A stretch of DNA of 64,000 nucleotides from contig NZ_BTPU01000037.1 of the NCBI RefSeq assembly GCF_036985595.1, forward strand, positions 1 to 64,000, read 5' to 3'. This DNA comes from Vallitalea maricola (lineage in GTDB: Bacteria > Bacillota > Clostridia > Lachnospirales > Vallitaleaceae). The position numbers and the translations under genes were made by a program. This document shows, in pieces, positions 26,201 through 34,800 of this stretch (positions are counted from its first letter, which is position 1; each line of letters begins with the position of its first letter). Under the pieces are notes generated by a model. The model saw only the letters and a program-made list of their open reading frames with translations. It was not told the DNA's origin and searched no databases.

Positions 26201-26795
26201 CTTTTCTTAATTCTACGGATTCTTTCTCTAATTCAATATTAGCTAATATCTCTTTTATGGATTCTGCTCCCATACCAGCTCTAAACTTATTACCGTATTT
26301 TTCATAAGCATCTCTATATTCTTTTTCTGTCAAGATTTGTTTGTATTGCAATCCTGTTTCACCAGGATCTATTACAATATATGATGCAAAGTATAATACT
26401 TTTTCAAGAGTTCTTGGAGATAAGTCAAGGATTAATCCCATTCTACTTGGAATTCCTTTAAAATACCATATGTGGGATACAGGCGCCGCTAATTCAATAT
26501 GCCCCATTCTTTCTCTACGTACTTTGGATTTTGTTACCTCAACACCACAACGATCACATACTACACCTTTATATCGTATTTTTTTGTACTTACCGCAATG
26601 ACACTCCCAGTCTTTGCTAGGTCCAAATATCTTTTCACAGAACAAACCATCTCTCTCAGGTTTTAACGTTCTATAGTTAATTGTTTCAGGTTTTTTTACT
26701 TCTCCCTTTGACCATTCCCTAATTCTTTCAGGAGATGCTAAGCCAATCTTAATAGCATCAAAGCTTACTGATTGCTCTATATTCTCGTTTGGCAC
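23235..26795 (-). CDS. rpoC: DNA-directed RNA polymerase subunit beta'
   Basis: 1186 aa, normal for Bacillota. The N-terminal zinc ribbon is [20 protein letters not shown] (about 64-85). The active-site magnesium loop reads [14 protein letters not shown]. A second zinc site is CDKHN plus [13 protein letters not shown], and the trigger-loop region is recognisable around [20 protein letters not shown] and [20 protein letters not shown]. The start is GTG with GGGAGTG upstream. It is 17 bp after rpoB and followed by a strong terminator. Confidence 0.99.
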   Translation of the reverse strand: [1186 protein letters not shown]

Positions 26796-26812
26796 TTTTG
26801 GACACTCCCTTC

Positions 26813-29800
26813 TTACTTATCATCGTCAAATAATGCTTTTTCATCTGATATTGTTAAATTCTCATCATCTATATCATCATAACTATCGTCTTCTATATCA
26901 TCAAATAGTTCATCCGTTTCTGAAGTTTCTCTTTTACCAGCTCCACCATTTACAACATCTGAAGCAATATATTCATCTTCTTTTCCTTCTAAGTTGATAG
27001 ATAAATCATCTACATCATCCATATTTTCCTTGATTTCTACTTCTGTAGCATCACTTCTAAGAATTTTAACATCAAGGGCTAAAGATTGTAATTCTTTTAA
27101 TAATACTTTGAATGATTCTGGTATTCCTGGTTCTGGTATATTTTCACCTTTTATAATTGCTTCGTAAGTTTTTACACGTCCTACTACATCATCAGATTTT
27201 ACTGTCAATATTTCTTGAAGTGTATAAGCAGCACCATATGCTTCTAATGCCCATACCTCCATCTCACCAAATCTCTGTCCACCAAATTGTGCTTTACCAC
27301 CTAAAGGCTGTTGAGTTACTAATGAATAAGGTCCTGTTGATCTTGCATGAATCTTATCGTCAACTAAATGGTGAAGTTTAAGGTAATGCATATATCCTAC
27401 AGTAACAGGATTATCAAAGTATTCTCCTGTTCTACCATCTTTCAAGTATATCTTACCATCTCTTGAAATTGGAACACCTGCCCACTCTTCACGGTGAGCT
27501 TTGTTTTCATCTAAATATTTTAGAACATCAGGTCGTAATAATTCTCCGTATTTAGAAGCAAATGTATCAAATTCTTCATTAACGTAATCATTAGCAAGCT
27601 CTAATGTATCCATGATATCGTCTTCGTTTGCTCCATCAAATACAGGTGTAGCAATCTTGAATCCAAGTGCTTTTGCAGCTAATCCTAAATGGACTTCTAG
27701 TACCTGTCCTATGTTCATACGGGATGGTACCCCTAATGGGTTAAGAACGATATCAAGTGGTCTACCGTTTGGCAAAAATGGCATATCTTCAACTGGTAAA
27801 ATTCTAGAGATTACACCTTTGTTACCATGTCGTCCAGCCATCTTGTCACCAACTGAAATTTTTCTTTTTTGTGCTATATATGCTCTAACGGATTGATTTA
27901 CTCCTGGTGGTAATTCATCTCCGTTCTCTCTTGTAAATACTTTTACATCAACTATAATACCAGTTTCTCCGTGTGGTACTCTTAGAGATGTGTCTCTAAC
28001 TTCTCTGGCTTTTTCACCAAATATTGCTCTAAGAAGTCTTTCTTCTGCTGTTAGTTCGGTTTCACCTTTTGGTGTTACTTTACCTACTAATATATCGTTA
28101 GCACGTACTTCTGCTCCGATTCTTATGATACCTCTTTCATCTAGGTCTTTTAGAGCATCTTCTCCAACACCTGGTACATCTCTAGTAATCTCTTCAGGTC
28201 CAAGCTTAGTATCTCTTGCTTCTGCTTCGTATTCTTCTATATGAACTGATGTATAAACATCTTCTTTTACTAGATTTTCACTTAATAGAATAGCATCCTC
28301 AAAGTTATAACCTTCCCAAGTCATAAATCCGATTAAAGGATTTTTACCTAATGCTATTTCCCCGTGATCCGTTGATGGTCCGTCAGCTATGACTTCCAAG
28401 GCTTCAACTCTTTGACCTTTATTAACTATTGGTCTTTGGTTAATACATGTACCTTGGTTACTACGTGAAAACTTTTGTAGTTTGTAGATGTCTCGTTGTC
28501 CGTCATCTGTTTTAATAACTATTTTCTTGGATGCAACCCTTTCTACAACACCTTGTCGTCTAGCAATAATTACTACACCAGAGTCTATAGCTGCTTTATG
28601 CTCCATACCTGTACCTACAATTGAGGAATCTGTCATTAGTAATGGTACAGCTTGTCGTTGCATGTTAGATCCCATTAGCGCACGGTTGGCATCATCGTTT
28701 TCCAAGAATGGAATCATTGATGTTGCAACTGAGAATAACTGTTTTGGGGATACGTCCATTAAGTCAATGATGTTAGCATCCATCTCTAATATATCTTCTT
28801 TATGTCTACCTGTAACGTATTTGTGCAAGAAGTGGCCTTCTTCATCAAGTATTTCATTAGCTTGCGCTACTCTATAGTTTTCTTCTTCATCAGCTGTTAC
28901 ATAGATTACTTCATCTGTAACTACTGGAACTCCAGAAGATTTATCAATTTTTCTATAAGGTGCCTCAATAAATCCATATTCATTAATCCTTGCATAACAA
29001 GCTAAGGAGTTGATTAGTCCAATGTTAGGTCCTTCTGGTGTTTCTATAGGACACATTCTACCATAATGAGAGTGATGGACGTCACGAACCTCAAAACCTG
29101 CACGCTCTCTTGAAAGACCACCTGGTCCAAGAGCCGATAAACGTCTTTTATGAGTTAACTCAGCCAAAGGATTATTCTGGTCCATAAACTGTGACAACTG
29201 TGAACTACCAAAGAATTCTTTAATAGCTGCTGTAACAGGTCTAATATTTATTAGTGTCTGTGGTGATATTCCATCGCTATCTTGTATTGTCATTCTTTCT
29301 CTAACAACACGTTCTAGTCTAGACAAACCTATTCTAAACTGGTTTTGCAATAATTCACCTACGGCACGAATTCTTCTATTTCCTAAATGGTCAATGTCGT
29401 CTTTATTTCCTATACCATATTCTAAAGCAATGTTATAGTTAATTGAAGCTAATATATCTTCTTTAGTTATATGCTTAGGTATTAATTTGTGTATGTTTCT
29501 CTTAATAGCTTCTTTAATTTCTTCTATGTCATCGTATTCTTCTAATATTTCTTGTAATGCTTTGTAATATACTCTTTCATATACATCAAATTCTTTTGGA
29601 TCTATATCTACATATTTAGTTATATCTACTGCTAGATTAGAGAGTACTTTTACTTTTCTGTCTTCAACAGTAACCCAAATATATGGTATAGCAGCATCTT
29701 GAATGTTATCTGCTATTTCTTCAGTAATTATGGTTCCAGCTTCTGCAATTACTTCACCAGTTGTTAAGTCAACAACTGATTCTGATAAAGGGAAGCCTTT

Positions 29801-30664
29801 AACTCTATTTTTTAGTGCTAATTTCTTATTAAATTTATATCGTCCTACTTTAGCCAAATCATATCTTCTAGGATCAAAAAACATTGTATTAATTAATGAC
29901 TCAGCGCTTTCTACTGTTGGTGGTTCTCCCGGTCTTATACGCTTATAAATCTCAATTAATCCTTCTTCGTAAGACGTTGTTCCATCTTTTTCAATACTTG
30001 CAAGTATTTTAGGCTCTTCCCCGAATAAATCCACAATAGCTGCATCTGTTCCGATACCTAATGTTCTTATTAATACTGTTATTGGTACTTTTCTTGTTCT
30101 GTCAACGCGCACGTAAAAAATATCGTTAGAATCAGTTTCATATTCTAACCATGCACCTCTATTTGGAATTACTGTTGATGAGAATAATCTTTTACCAATC
30201 TTATCAAAATTAATTCCATAGTATATTCCAGGCGAACGAACTAATTGACTTACAATAACTCTCTCAGCACCATTAATAATAAATGTACCTGTTTCTGTCA
30301 TTACAGGTAAGTCACCCATGAAAATTTCATGTTCATTAATTTCATCTTTTTCCTTATTAATCAGTCTGACTTTTACTTTTAACGGAGCTGCGTAAGTGGC
30401 ATCTCTTTCTTTGCATTCTTCAATTGTGTACTTTAATTCTTTATTAAGTGAGAAGTCTATAAGTTCTAGTACCAAGTTCCCACTATAATCAGTAATAGGG
30501 GATATATCACGAAATACTTCCTTAAGTCCTTCTTTTAAAAACCATTGATAAGAGTTTTTTTGTACTTCTATTAAATTTGGCATGTCTAGGACTTCTTTTT
30601 TTCGGGAGTAACTCATTCTAAGGCCTCTCCCGATCTTCATAGGTCGAATTCTGTTTTTTTCCAT
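26813..30664 (-). CDS. rpoB: DNA-directed RNA polymerase subunit beta
   Basis: 1283 aa. The rifampicin-pocket cluster reads FFGSSQLSQFMDQNNPLAEL followed by THKRRLSALGPGGLSRERAG, with unaltered standard residues. Other family blocks are MCPIETPEGPNIGLINSL and, near the C-terminus, KAQFGGQRFGEMEVWALEAY. A highly acidic tail of about 80 residues (rich in D and E) extends past the core; such tails vary among Bacillota. AAGGGGTGAAAC is the ribosome-binding site. Confidence 0.99.
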   Translation of the reverse strand: MEKNRIRPMKIGRGLRMSYSRKKEVLDMPNLIEVQKNSYQWFLKEGLKEVFRDISPITDYSGNLVLELIDFSLNKELKYTIEECKERDATYAAPLKVKVRLINKEKDEINEHEIFMGDLPVMTETGTFIINGAERVIVSQLVRSPGIYYGINFDKIGKRLFSSTVIPNRGAWLEYETDSNDIFYVRVDRTRKVPITVLIRTLGIGTDAAIVDLFGEEPKILASIEKDGTTSYEEGLIEIYKRIRPGEPPTVESAESLINTMFFDPRRYDLAKVGRYKFNKKLALKNRVKGFPLSESVVDLTTGEVIAEAGTIITEEIADNIQDAAIPYIWVTVEDRKVKVLSNLAVDITKYVDIDPKEFDVYERVYYKALQEILEEYDDIEEIKEAIKRNIHKLIPKHITKEDILASINYNIALEYGIGNKDDIDHLGNRRIRAVGELLQNQFRIGLSRLERVVRERMTIQDSDGISPQTLINIRPVTAAIKEFFGSSQLSQFMDQNNPLAELTHKRRLSALGPGGLSRERAGFEVRDVHHSHYGRMCPIETPEGPNIGLINSLACYARINEYGFIEAPYRKIDKSSGVPVVTDEVIYVTADEEENYRVAQANEILDEEGHFLHKYVTGRHKEDILEMDANIIDLMDVSPKQLFSVATSMIPFLENDDANRALMGSNMQRQAVPLLMTDSSIVGTGMEHKAAIDSGVVIIARRQGVVERVASKKIVIKTDDGQRDIYKLQKFSRSNQGTCINQRPIVNKGQRVEALEVIADGPSTDHGEIALGKNPLIGFMTWEGYNFEDAILLSENLVKEDVYTSVHIEEYEAEARDTKLGPEEITRDVPGVGEDALKDLDERGIIRIGAEVRANDILVGKVTPKGETELTAEERLLRAIFGEKAREVRDTSLRVPHGETGIIVDVKVFTRENGDELPPGVNQSVRAYIAQKRKISVGDKMAGRHGNKGVISRILPVEDMPFLPNGRPLDIVLNPLGVPSRMNIGQVLEVHLGLAAKALGFKIATPVFDGANEDDIMDTLELANDYVNEEFDTFASKYGELLRPDVLKYLDENKAHREEWAGVPISRDGKIYLKDGRTGEYFDNPVTVGYMHYLKLHHLVDDKIHARSTGPYSLVTQQPLGGKAQFGGQRFGEMEVWALEAYGAAYTLQEILTVKSDDVVGRVKTYEAIIKGENIPEPGIPESFKVLLKELQSLALDVKILRSDATEVEIKENMDDVDDLSINLEGKEDEYIASDVVNGGAGKRETSETDELFDDIEDDSYDDIDDENLTISDEKALFDDDK

Positions 30665-31159
30665 GTACGTTTCACCCCTTGGCTAAATTTAAATTTATCT
30701 AAAAATACTATGATTTTTGGCTAAAAATTAATATAGTGCCAGTATCATCATGTATCATTAATCATCTTTTATATCATTGACATCTATTTAATTATTATTC
30801 ATTTAGAATACTAAATGGTCTTATATCAGTTAAAATCAACTCTTTAGAGTTATTTTTCGGTTTCTATTATTTGTTAAGTTTTTTGTATACACGATTAATG
30901 AGCATACAACTCCACAATAATGCATTATCAAATGTTACCACACATTAGAATGTGTGTCAATAAGTTTTTGGATTTTTTTAGATTATTATTCTTCGAATTG
31001 AATTTGTACTTTTGAATGAATAAGTCTGTATCACTAGAAATTAATAAAAGCGACCTGAGCCGCAATTTAATTAGAATTAATGTAGAATAATAATTACACA
31101 ATTTATTTACTTTTAAATTTTACTTCTTCTTATATAAAATAGTGACTTTTATAAATTTA
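30665..31159 (-). promoter_or_regulatory. Long rpoB upstream region, no gene
   Basis: Nearly 500 bp between the hairpin after rplL and rpoB show no coding sequence on either strand. It contains a promoter candidate at 30932-30960 and is otherwise AT-rich. The leader downstream of that promoter would be about 260 nt. Confidence 0.55.
30932..30960 (-). promoter_or_regulatory. Candidate rpoBC promoter with palindromic spacer
   Basis: TTGACA (30960-30955), 17 bp, TAACAT (30937-30932) on the minus strand. The spacer and -35 overlap the perfect palindrome CACACATTCTAATGTGTG, which may act as an operator or simply be a hairpin. Confidence 0.5.
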
Positions 31160-31182
31160 GCCTCTAGCTTAGCTAGAGGCTT
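31155..31182 (-). terminator. Hairpin after rplL, partial terminator
   Basis: GCCTCTAGCT and AGCTAGAGGC (31160-31180) form a 10-bp stem 13 bp after the rplL stop. The T-tract after it (TAAATTTAT) is broken, so some readthrough into rpoB is expected, as in the rplL-rpoB attenuator of E. coli. Confidence 0.65.
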
Positions 31183-31192
31183 TAATTCATTA

Positions 31193-31570
31193 TTATTTTA
31201 ATGTTACAGATGCGCCTACTTCTTCTAACTTAGTTTTCATTTCTTCAGCTTGATCTTTAGCTACGCCTTCTTTAACATTTGTTGGAGCACCTTCAACTAA
31301 TGCTTTTGCTTCTTTTAATCCTAAACCAGTAATCTCTCTTACTGCTTTGATTACTTTGATTTTTTGTGATCCTGCTGCTGTTAATTCAACATCAAAATCA
31401 GTTTTTTCTTCAGCTGCTGCTCCACCTGCTGCTCCAGGAGCTGCCATTACAACACCTGCTGCTGCTGATACACCAAATTCTTCTTCACACGCTGTTACTA
31501 ATTCATTTAATTCTAATACTGATAATTCTTTAATAGCATCAATTATTTCTGCTGTAGTTAATTTTGCCAT
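31193..31570 (-). CDS. rplL: Large ribosomal subunit protein L7/L12
   Basis: 125 aa. The N-terminal dimerisation helices (about 1-35) and alanine-rich hinge (about 36-55, GAAGGAAAEEKTDF) precede the C-terminal domain with KIKVIKAVREITGLGLKEAK and ALVEGAPTNVKEGVAKDQAE, which recruits translational GTPases. It is 26 bp after rplJ. Stalk proteins are multi-copy per ribosome, matching the separate strong rplJL promoter. Confidence 0.99.
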   Translation of the reverse strand: MAKLTTAEIIDAIKELSVLELNELVTACEEEFGVSAAAGVVMAAPGAAGGAAAEEKTDFDVELTAAGSQKIKVIKAVREITGLGLKEAKALVEGAPTNVKEGVAKDQAEEMKTKLEEVGASVTLK

Positions 31571-31596
31571 TATTATACACCTCCGAAATTTTTATA

Positions 31597-32166
31597 TTAT
31601 TCTTCTGTTTGTTCTTGGGCTTCTTCAACTTTTTCTTCTGCTTTATTAGCTGCTAATACTGCAGCTGTTTCAGCTCCTGTTTCTTCTGCCTTGTCAGCGA
31701 TAGCTTTAACTGTACGAGCAAATGTTGAAATAGGTGATTGGAAGCTTCCAAGTAATTTAGCAAGTAATTCATCTCTTCCAGGTATTGAAGCTATTTTCTT
31801 AATACCTTCAACATCATAATAAGTTCCTTCTACAACACCAGCTTTAAAATCAAGATTTTTAAAGTCTTTTGCTGCATTTTTAAGTATTCTAGGTCCAGCT
31901 GTAGGATCTTCATAACTTATTGCAATAGCACTAGGACCTTCTAAATGATCTTTTAACTCTTCAAAATCTGTACCTTTGAAGGCAAAATTCATCATTGTGT
32001 TTTTGTAAACTTTATAAAGAACATTTCCTTCTCTAAGGTCTTTACGTAGTTTTGTATCCTCTTCAACTGTTAAACCTCGATAATCAACAAGCACTATAGA
32101 TGATGCTCCATCAAGTTTTGATTTAATTTCATCTACTATTGTTTGCTTTAATTCTACATTTGGCAT
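31597..32166 (-). CDS. rplJ: Large ribosomal subunit protein L10
   Basis: 189 aa from ATG at 32166 (MPNVELKQTIVDEIKSKLDG), with AAGGAGGTG just upstream; an earlier in-frame GTG lies within that site. The N-terminal 23S-binding domain has SSIVLVDYRGLTVEEDTKLR and YKVYKNTMMNFAFKGTDFEE; the C-terminal helix (after about 155, acidic, AAVLAANKAEEKVEEAQEQ) binds L7/L12 dimers. The L10-L12 complex is the repressor that binds the leader upstream. Confidence 0.98.
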   Translation of the reverse strand: MPNVELKQTIVDEIKSKLDGASSIVLVDYRGLTVEEDTKLRKDLREGNVLYKVYKNTMMNFAFKGTDFEELKDHLEGPSAIAISYEDPTAGPRILKNAAKDFKNLDFKAGVVEGTYYDVEGIKKIASIPGRDELLAKLLGSFQSPISTFARTVKAIADKAEETGAETAAVLAANKAEEKVEEAQEQTEE

Positions 32167-32259
32167 CCTGTACACCTCCTTAAATTCAAAGTTACAGTTC
32201 TTAGTACGATTCTCATCGTATTATATTTAGTAAAAACATTATGTTTTGTACTTAATAAA

Positions 32260-32290
32260 TAAAACCTCTTTGCCCATAGACAAAGAGGTT
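32260..32290 (-). terminator. Terminator of the L10 leader
   Basis: AACCTCTTTG and CAAAGAGGTT form a 10-bp stem with a 8-nt loop, followed by TTTTATTT on the minus strand, 94 bp ahead of rplJ. Confidence 0.85.
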
Positions 32291-32440
32291 AACAATTCAT
32301 ATCAATCAACAATCAGAAGTAATTTCTAAATTGTTATTGTTTACTTGTAATACCTCGGTAGGTGGTTATCCTTTACACTAAATAATAGTACCTACTGTCT
32401 ACGGTTAAGTTATCTCCAAAGAGATTAACGTATTATTTAA
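32260..32440 (-). ncRNA. L10 leader (rplJL autoregulatory RNA)
   Basis: The transcript from the rplJ promoter carries the conserved L10-leader blocks ACCGTAGACAGTAGGTAC and ACCACCTACCGAGGT, which pair with each other. About 70 nt later comes a perfect 10-bp AACCTCTTTG/CAAAGAGGTT stem (32263-32290) followed by a T-rich tract. In the known class, L10-L12 binding promotes the terminator and lowers rplJL expression. Confidence 0.88.
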
Positions 32441-32451
32441 TTTTCCAACGT

Positions 32452-32480
32452 ATTATAACATCTACTAAATAGCTTGTCAA
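32452..32480 (-). promoter_or_regulatory. Consensus sigma-A promoter of rplJL
   Basis: TTGACA (32480-32475), 17-bp spacer, TATAAT (32457-32452) on the minus strand, a perfect match to both hexamers, beginning at the base after the rplA stop codon. Confidence 0.88.
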
Positions 32481-33182
32481 CTATTTTTCTACAGATATTT
32501 TATCTCCGTTGATTTTAACTCCAGGTCCCATTGTAGAAGTTATTGCAACACTTCTCAAATATTGACCTTTGGCAGCCGATGGCTTAGCCTTTATAATTGC
32601 GCTCATTAAAGTGTGGAAGTTGTCCATAATCTTTTCTGTTCCAAATGATACTTTTCCGATTGGAACGTGAATAATATTTGTTTTATCTAATCTATACTCA
32701 ATTTTACCTGCTTTTATATCCTTAATAGCTTTTGCAACGTCCATTGTTACTGTTCCAGCTTTTGGATTTGGCATTAATCCTTTTGGACCAAGTATACGTC
32801 CAAGTCTACCTACAACTGCCATCATATCAGGTGTTGCTACTACAACATCAAAGTCTAACCAACCTTCATTTTGAATCTTAGGAATTAATTCATTCCCTCC
32901 AACAAAATCTGCTCCTGCTTCTTCTGCTTCTGTAATTTTCTCACCTTTAGCAAATACTAATACTCTAACTGATTTACCTGTTCCATGTGGAAGTACAACA
33001 GCTCCACGTACTTGTTGGTCAGCATGACGGCTGTCTACACCTAATTTAATATGACACTCAATAGTTTCGTCAAATTTAGCACTAGCTGTTTTTACAACAA
33101 TGTCAGCTGCTTCTTGTGGATCGTATAGTGTTGTTCTATCGACTAATTTAGCAGCCTCTTTATATCTTTTTCCTCTTTTCAT
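32481..33182 (-). CDS. rplA: Large ribosomal subunit protein L1
   Basis: 233 aa: MKRGKRYKEAAKLVDRTTLY, a two-domain L1 fold with VVLPHGTGKSVRVLVFAKGE, DVVVATPDMMAVVGRLGRIL and GPKGLMPNPKAGTVTMDVAK. L1 forms the mobile E-site stalk and represses its own mRNA by binding a copy of its rRNA site, present just upstream of both rplA and rplK. Confidence 0.99.
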   Translation of the reverse strand: MKRGKRYKEAAKLVDRTTLYDPQEAADIVVKTASAKFDETIECHIKLGVDSRHADQQVRGAVVLPHGTGKSVRVLVFAKGEKITEAEEAGADFVGGNELIPKIQNEGWLDFDVVVATPDMMAVVGRLGRILGPKGLMPNPKAGTVTMDVAKAIKDIKAGKIEYRLDKTNIIHVPIGKVSFGTEKIMDNFHTLMSAIIKAKPSAAKGQYLRSVAITSTMGPGVKINGDKISVEK

Positions 33183-33196
33183 TTCATTAACCTCCT

Positions 33197-33226
33197 TGTG
33201 GTAATATCGGGAGCAACCCTCCCACA
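33197..33226 (-). promoter_or_regulatory. L1-binding-type element before rplA
   Basis: The transcript reads TGTGGGAGGG, then a short loop, CCCG, and ATTACCACA. TGTGG/CCACA closes the outer stem and GGGAG/CTCCC the inner one, leaving the asymmetric internal loop expected of an L1 mRNA site. It overlaps the region just before the rplA ribosome-binding site. Confidence 0.72.
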
Positions 33227-33250
33227 GTGTGAATTTTGTAGTAACACTGT

Positions 33251-33673
33251 CTATTCTACAACAATTCCCATGCTTCTTGCAGTTCCTGCAATCATACTCA
33301 TAGCTGATTCAATAGAACTAGCATTTAAATCTTTCATTTTTAATTCTGCAATTTTTTGAACTTCTTCTTTAGAAATTGTAGCTACTTTTGTTTTATTAGG
33401 AACTCCTGAACCAGAGTCTATTTTACAAGCTTTTTTAAGTAATACAGCTGCTGGTGGAGTCTTAGTGATAAAACTAAAACTTCTATCTTGATATACAGTA
33501 ATTACTACTGGAATAATCATTCCTGCTTGATCAGCTGTTTTAGCGTTAAATTCTTTTGTAAATTGCATTATGTTTACACCATGTTGTCCTAGTGCTGGAC
33601 CTACTGGTGGTGCTGGTGTAGCTTTACCAGCTGGAATTTGTAATTTTATCATTCCTGTAACTTTCTTAGCCAT
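33251..33673 (-). CDS. rplK: Large ribosomal subunit protein L11
   Basis: 140 aa from ATG at 33673 (MAKKVTGMIKLQIPAGKATP); CAGGAGGTG precedes it and an earlier GTG overlaps that site. PPVGPALGQHGVNIMQFTKE and the C-terminal rRNA-binding SMIAGTARSMGIVVE are diagnostic. L11 is in the GTPase-associated centre and is needed for RelA-type sensing. Confidence 0.98.
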   Translation of the reverse strand: MAKKVTGMIKLQIPAGKATPAPPVGPALGQHGVNIMQFTKEFNAKTADQAGMIIPVVITVYQDRSFSFITKTPPAAVLLKKACKIDSGSGVPNKTKVATISKEEVQKIAELKMKDLNASSIESAMSMIAGTARSMGIVVE

Positions 33674-33693
33674 TAAGGGCACCTCCTGAATTT

Positions 33694-33723
33694 TGTGGTA
33701 TTTAACGGGATTTCCCTCCCACT
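33694..33723 (-). promoter_or_regulatory. L1-binding-type element before rplK
   Basis: The transcript reads AGTGGGAGGG, AAAT, CCCG, TTAAATACCACA. It has the same architecture as the element before rplA: outer GTGG/CCAC, inner GGG/CCC with an asymmetric purine-rich loop. Confidence 0.7.
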
Positions 33724-33764
33724 AGCATGAACAAACGTAGTTCACACTATAAAACCATAATAAA

Positions 33765-34283
33765 TTAAATTTTTTCCATTTTTGTAAAGTCTAATTCTAC
33801 TGGTGTTTCTCTACCAAATATTGAAAGATTAACTATTACGGTACGTTTATGCTCATGAATTTCCTTAACAATACCTACAGATCCTTCAAAAGGTCCTTCA
33901 GTAACTTTAACGGAATCACCAGTCTCTACCTCAATGTTAACAACCTCAATATCAATACCCATATTTTTTATCTCTTCTTCAGATAATGGTACAGGTTTTG
34001 ATCCAGGTCCAACAAATCCAGTAACACCTCTAGTGTTTCTTACAACGTACCAAGTATCGTCGTTCATGACCATCTTAATGATAACGTATCCTGGAAATGT
34101 TTTTTTCTCTACTTCTTTTTTATTTCCATTCTTTTCTTCTACAACTTTGTATAGTGGTACAATTACCTCTAATATTTGGTCATGTAATTTTCTGTTATCA
34201 ACTAATTTTTCAATATTAGCTTTAACTTTGTTCTCATACCCTGAATAAGTATGCACAACAAACCATTTAGCTTCTTCTGCCAT
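33765..34283 (-). CDS. nusG: Transcription termination/antitermination protein NusG
   Basis: 172 aa. The NGN domain (about 5-110) starts with KWFVVHTYSGYENKVKANIE and includes FPGYVIIKMVMNDDTWYVVR and NTRGVTGFVGPGSKPVPL. The KOW domain (about 120-170) has DSVKVTEGPFEGSVGIVKEI. It binds RNA polymerase and promotes processivity or pausing. It lies between secE and rplK as in most bacteria. Confidence 0.99.
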   Translation of the reverse strand: MAEEAKWFVVHTYSGYENKVKANIEKLVDNRKLHDQILEVIVPLYKVVEEKNGNKKEVEKKTFPGYVIIKMVMNDDTWYVVRNTRGVTGFVGPGSKPVPLSEEEIKNMGIDIEVVNIEVETGDSVKVTEGPFEGSVGIVKEIHEHKRTVIVNLSIFGRETPVELDFTKMEKI

Positions 34284-34364
34284 AGAACCATCCTTCTTTA
34301 CTTATTTCACTTGGATTATAATAAAATTATAATCTCTACATACTTGAAGAGTATACCAATTTTT

Positions 34365-34559
34365 CTAATAAATATACCCTACTCCTGCTTGAAACAATAG
34401 GTCTATTACAGTAATTATAGCTCCAACCACTAATGAAACAAATATTACGGTAACTGTTTGTTTTGCTAATGTTGTTCTATCAGGCCATATGATTTTTTTA
34501 AATTCGCCTTTTAAACCTTTAAAAAAGCTTTTCTTTTTAACAACTTTGGCTTCACCCAT
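34365..34559 (-). CDS. secE: Protein translocase subunit SecE
   Basis: 64 aa from ATG at 34559 (MGEAKVVKKKSFFKGLKGEF); AAAGGAAGTG supports this start over one seven codons earlier. A basic amphipathic helix with KKIIWPDRTTLAKQTVTVIF leads into one transmembrane segment (about 36-60), the single-span form of Gram-positive SecE. Partner of SecY (5586-6857). Confidence 0.96.
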   Translation of the reverse strand: MGEAKVVKKKSFFKGLKGEFKKIIWPDRTTLAKQTVTVIFVSLVVGAIITVIDLLFQAGVGYIY

Positions 34560-34594
34560 GTTTTCACTTCCTTTGTGCAAATTATTGCAGAAAA

Positions 34595-34744
34595 TTACTT
34601 AGTTTCTTTATGAAGAGTATGTTTTCTACAGAATCTGCAGTATTTTTTTGTTTCTTGTCTTTCTGGATGTAATCTTTTCTCTTTTGTTGTGTTGTAATTT
34701 CTTTGCTTGCATTCAGTACATTCTAAAGTTATTTTGACACGCAC
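34595..34744 (-). CDS. rpmG: Large ribosomal subunit protein L33, zinc type
   Basis: 49 codons from a GTG start: MRVKITLECTECKQRNYNTT, then KEKRLHPERQETKKYCRFCR and KHTLHKETK. The CTEC and CRFC pairs are the zinc-binding set of the C+ form. GGAGGTGGAAGTT lies upstream. It is the first gene of the rpmG-secE-nusG-rplK-rplA group. Confidence 0.97.
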   Translation of the reverse strand: MRVKITLECTECKQRNYNTTKEKRLHPERQETKKYCRFCRKHTLHKETK

Positions 34745-34800
34745 AACTTCCACCTCCACTTGTCTATAAGTTTAGAGAATTGCATATTATTTTACGGCAT

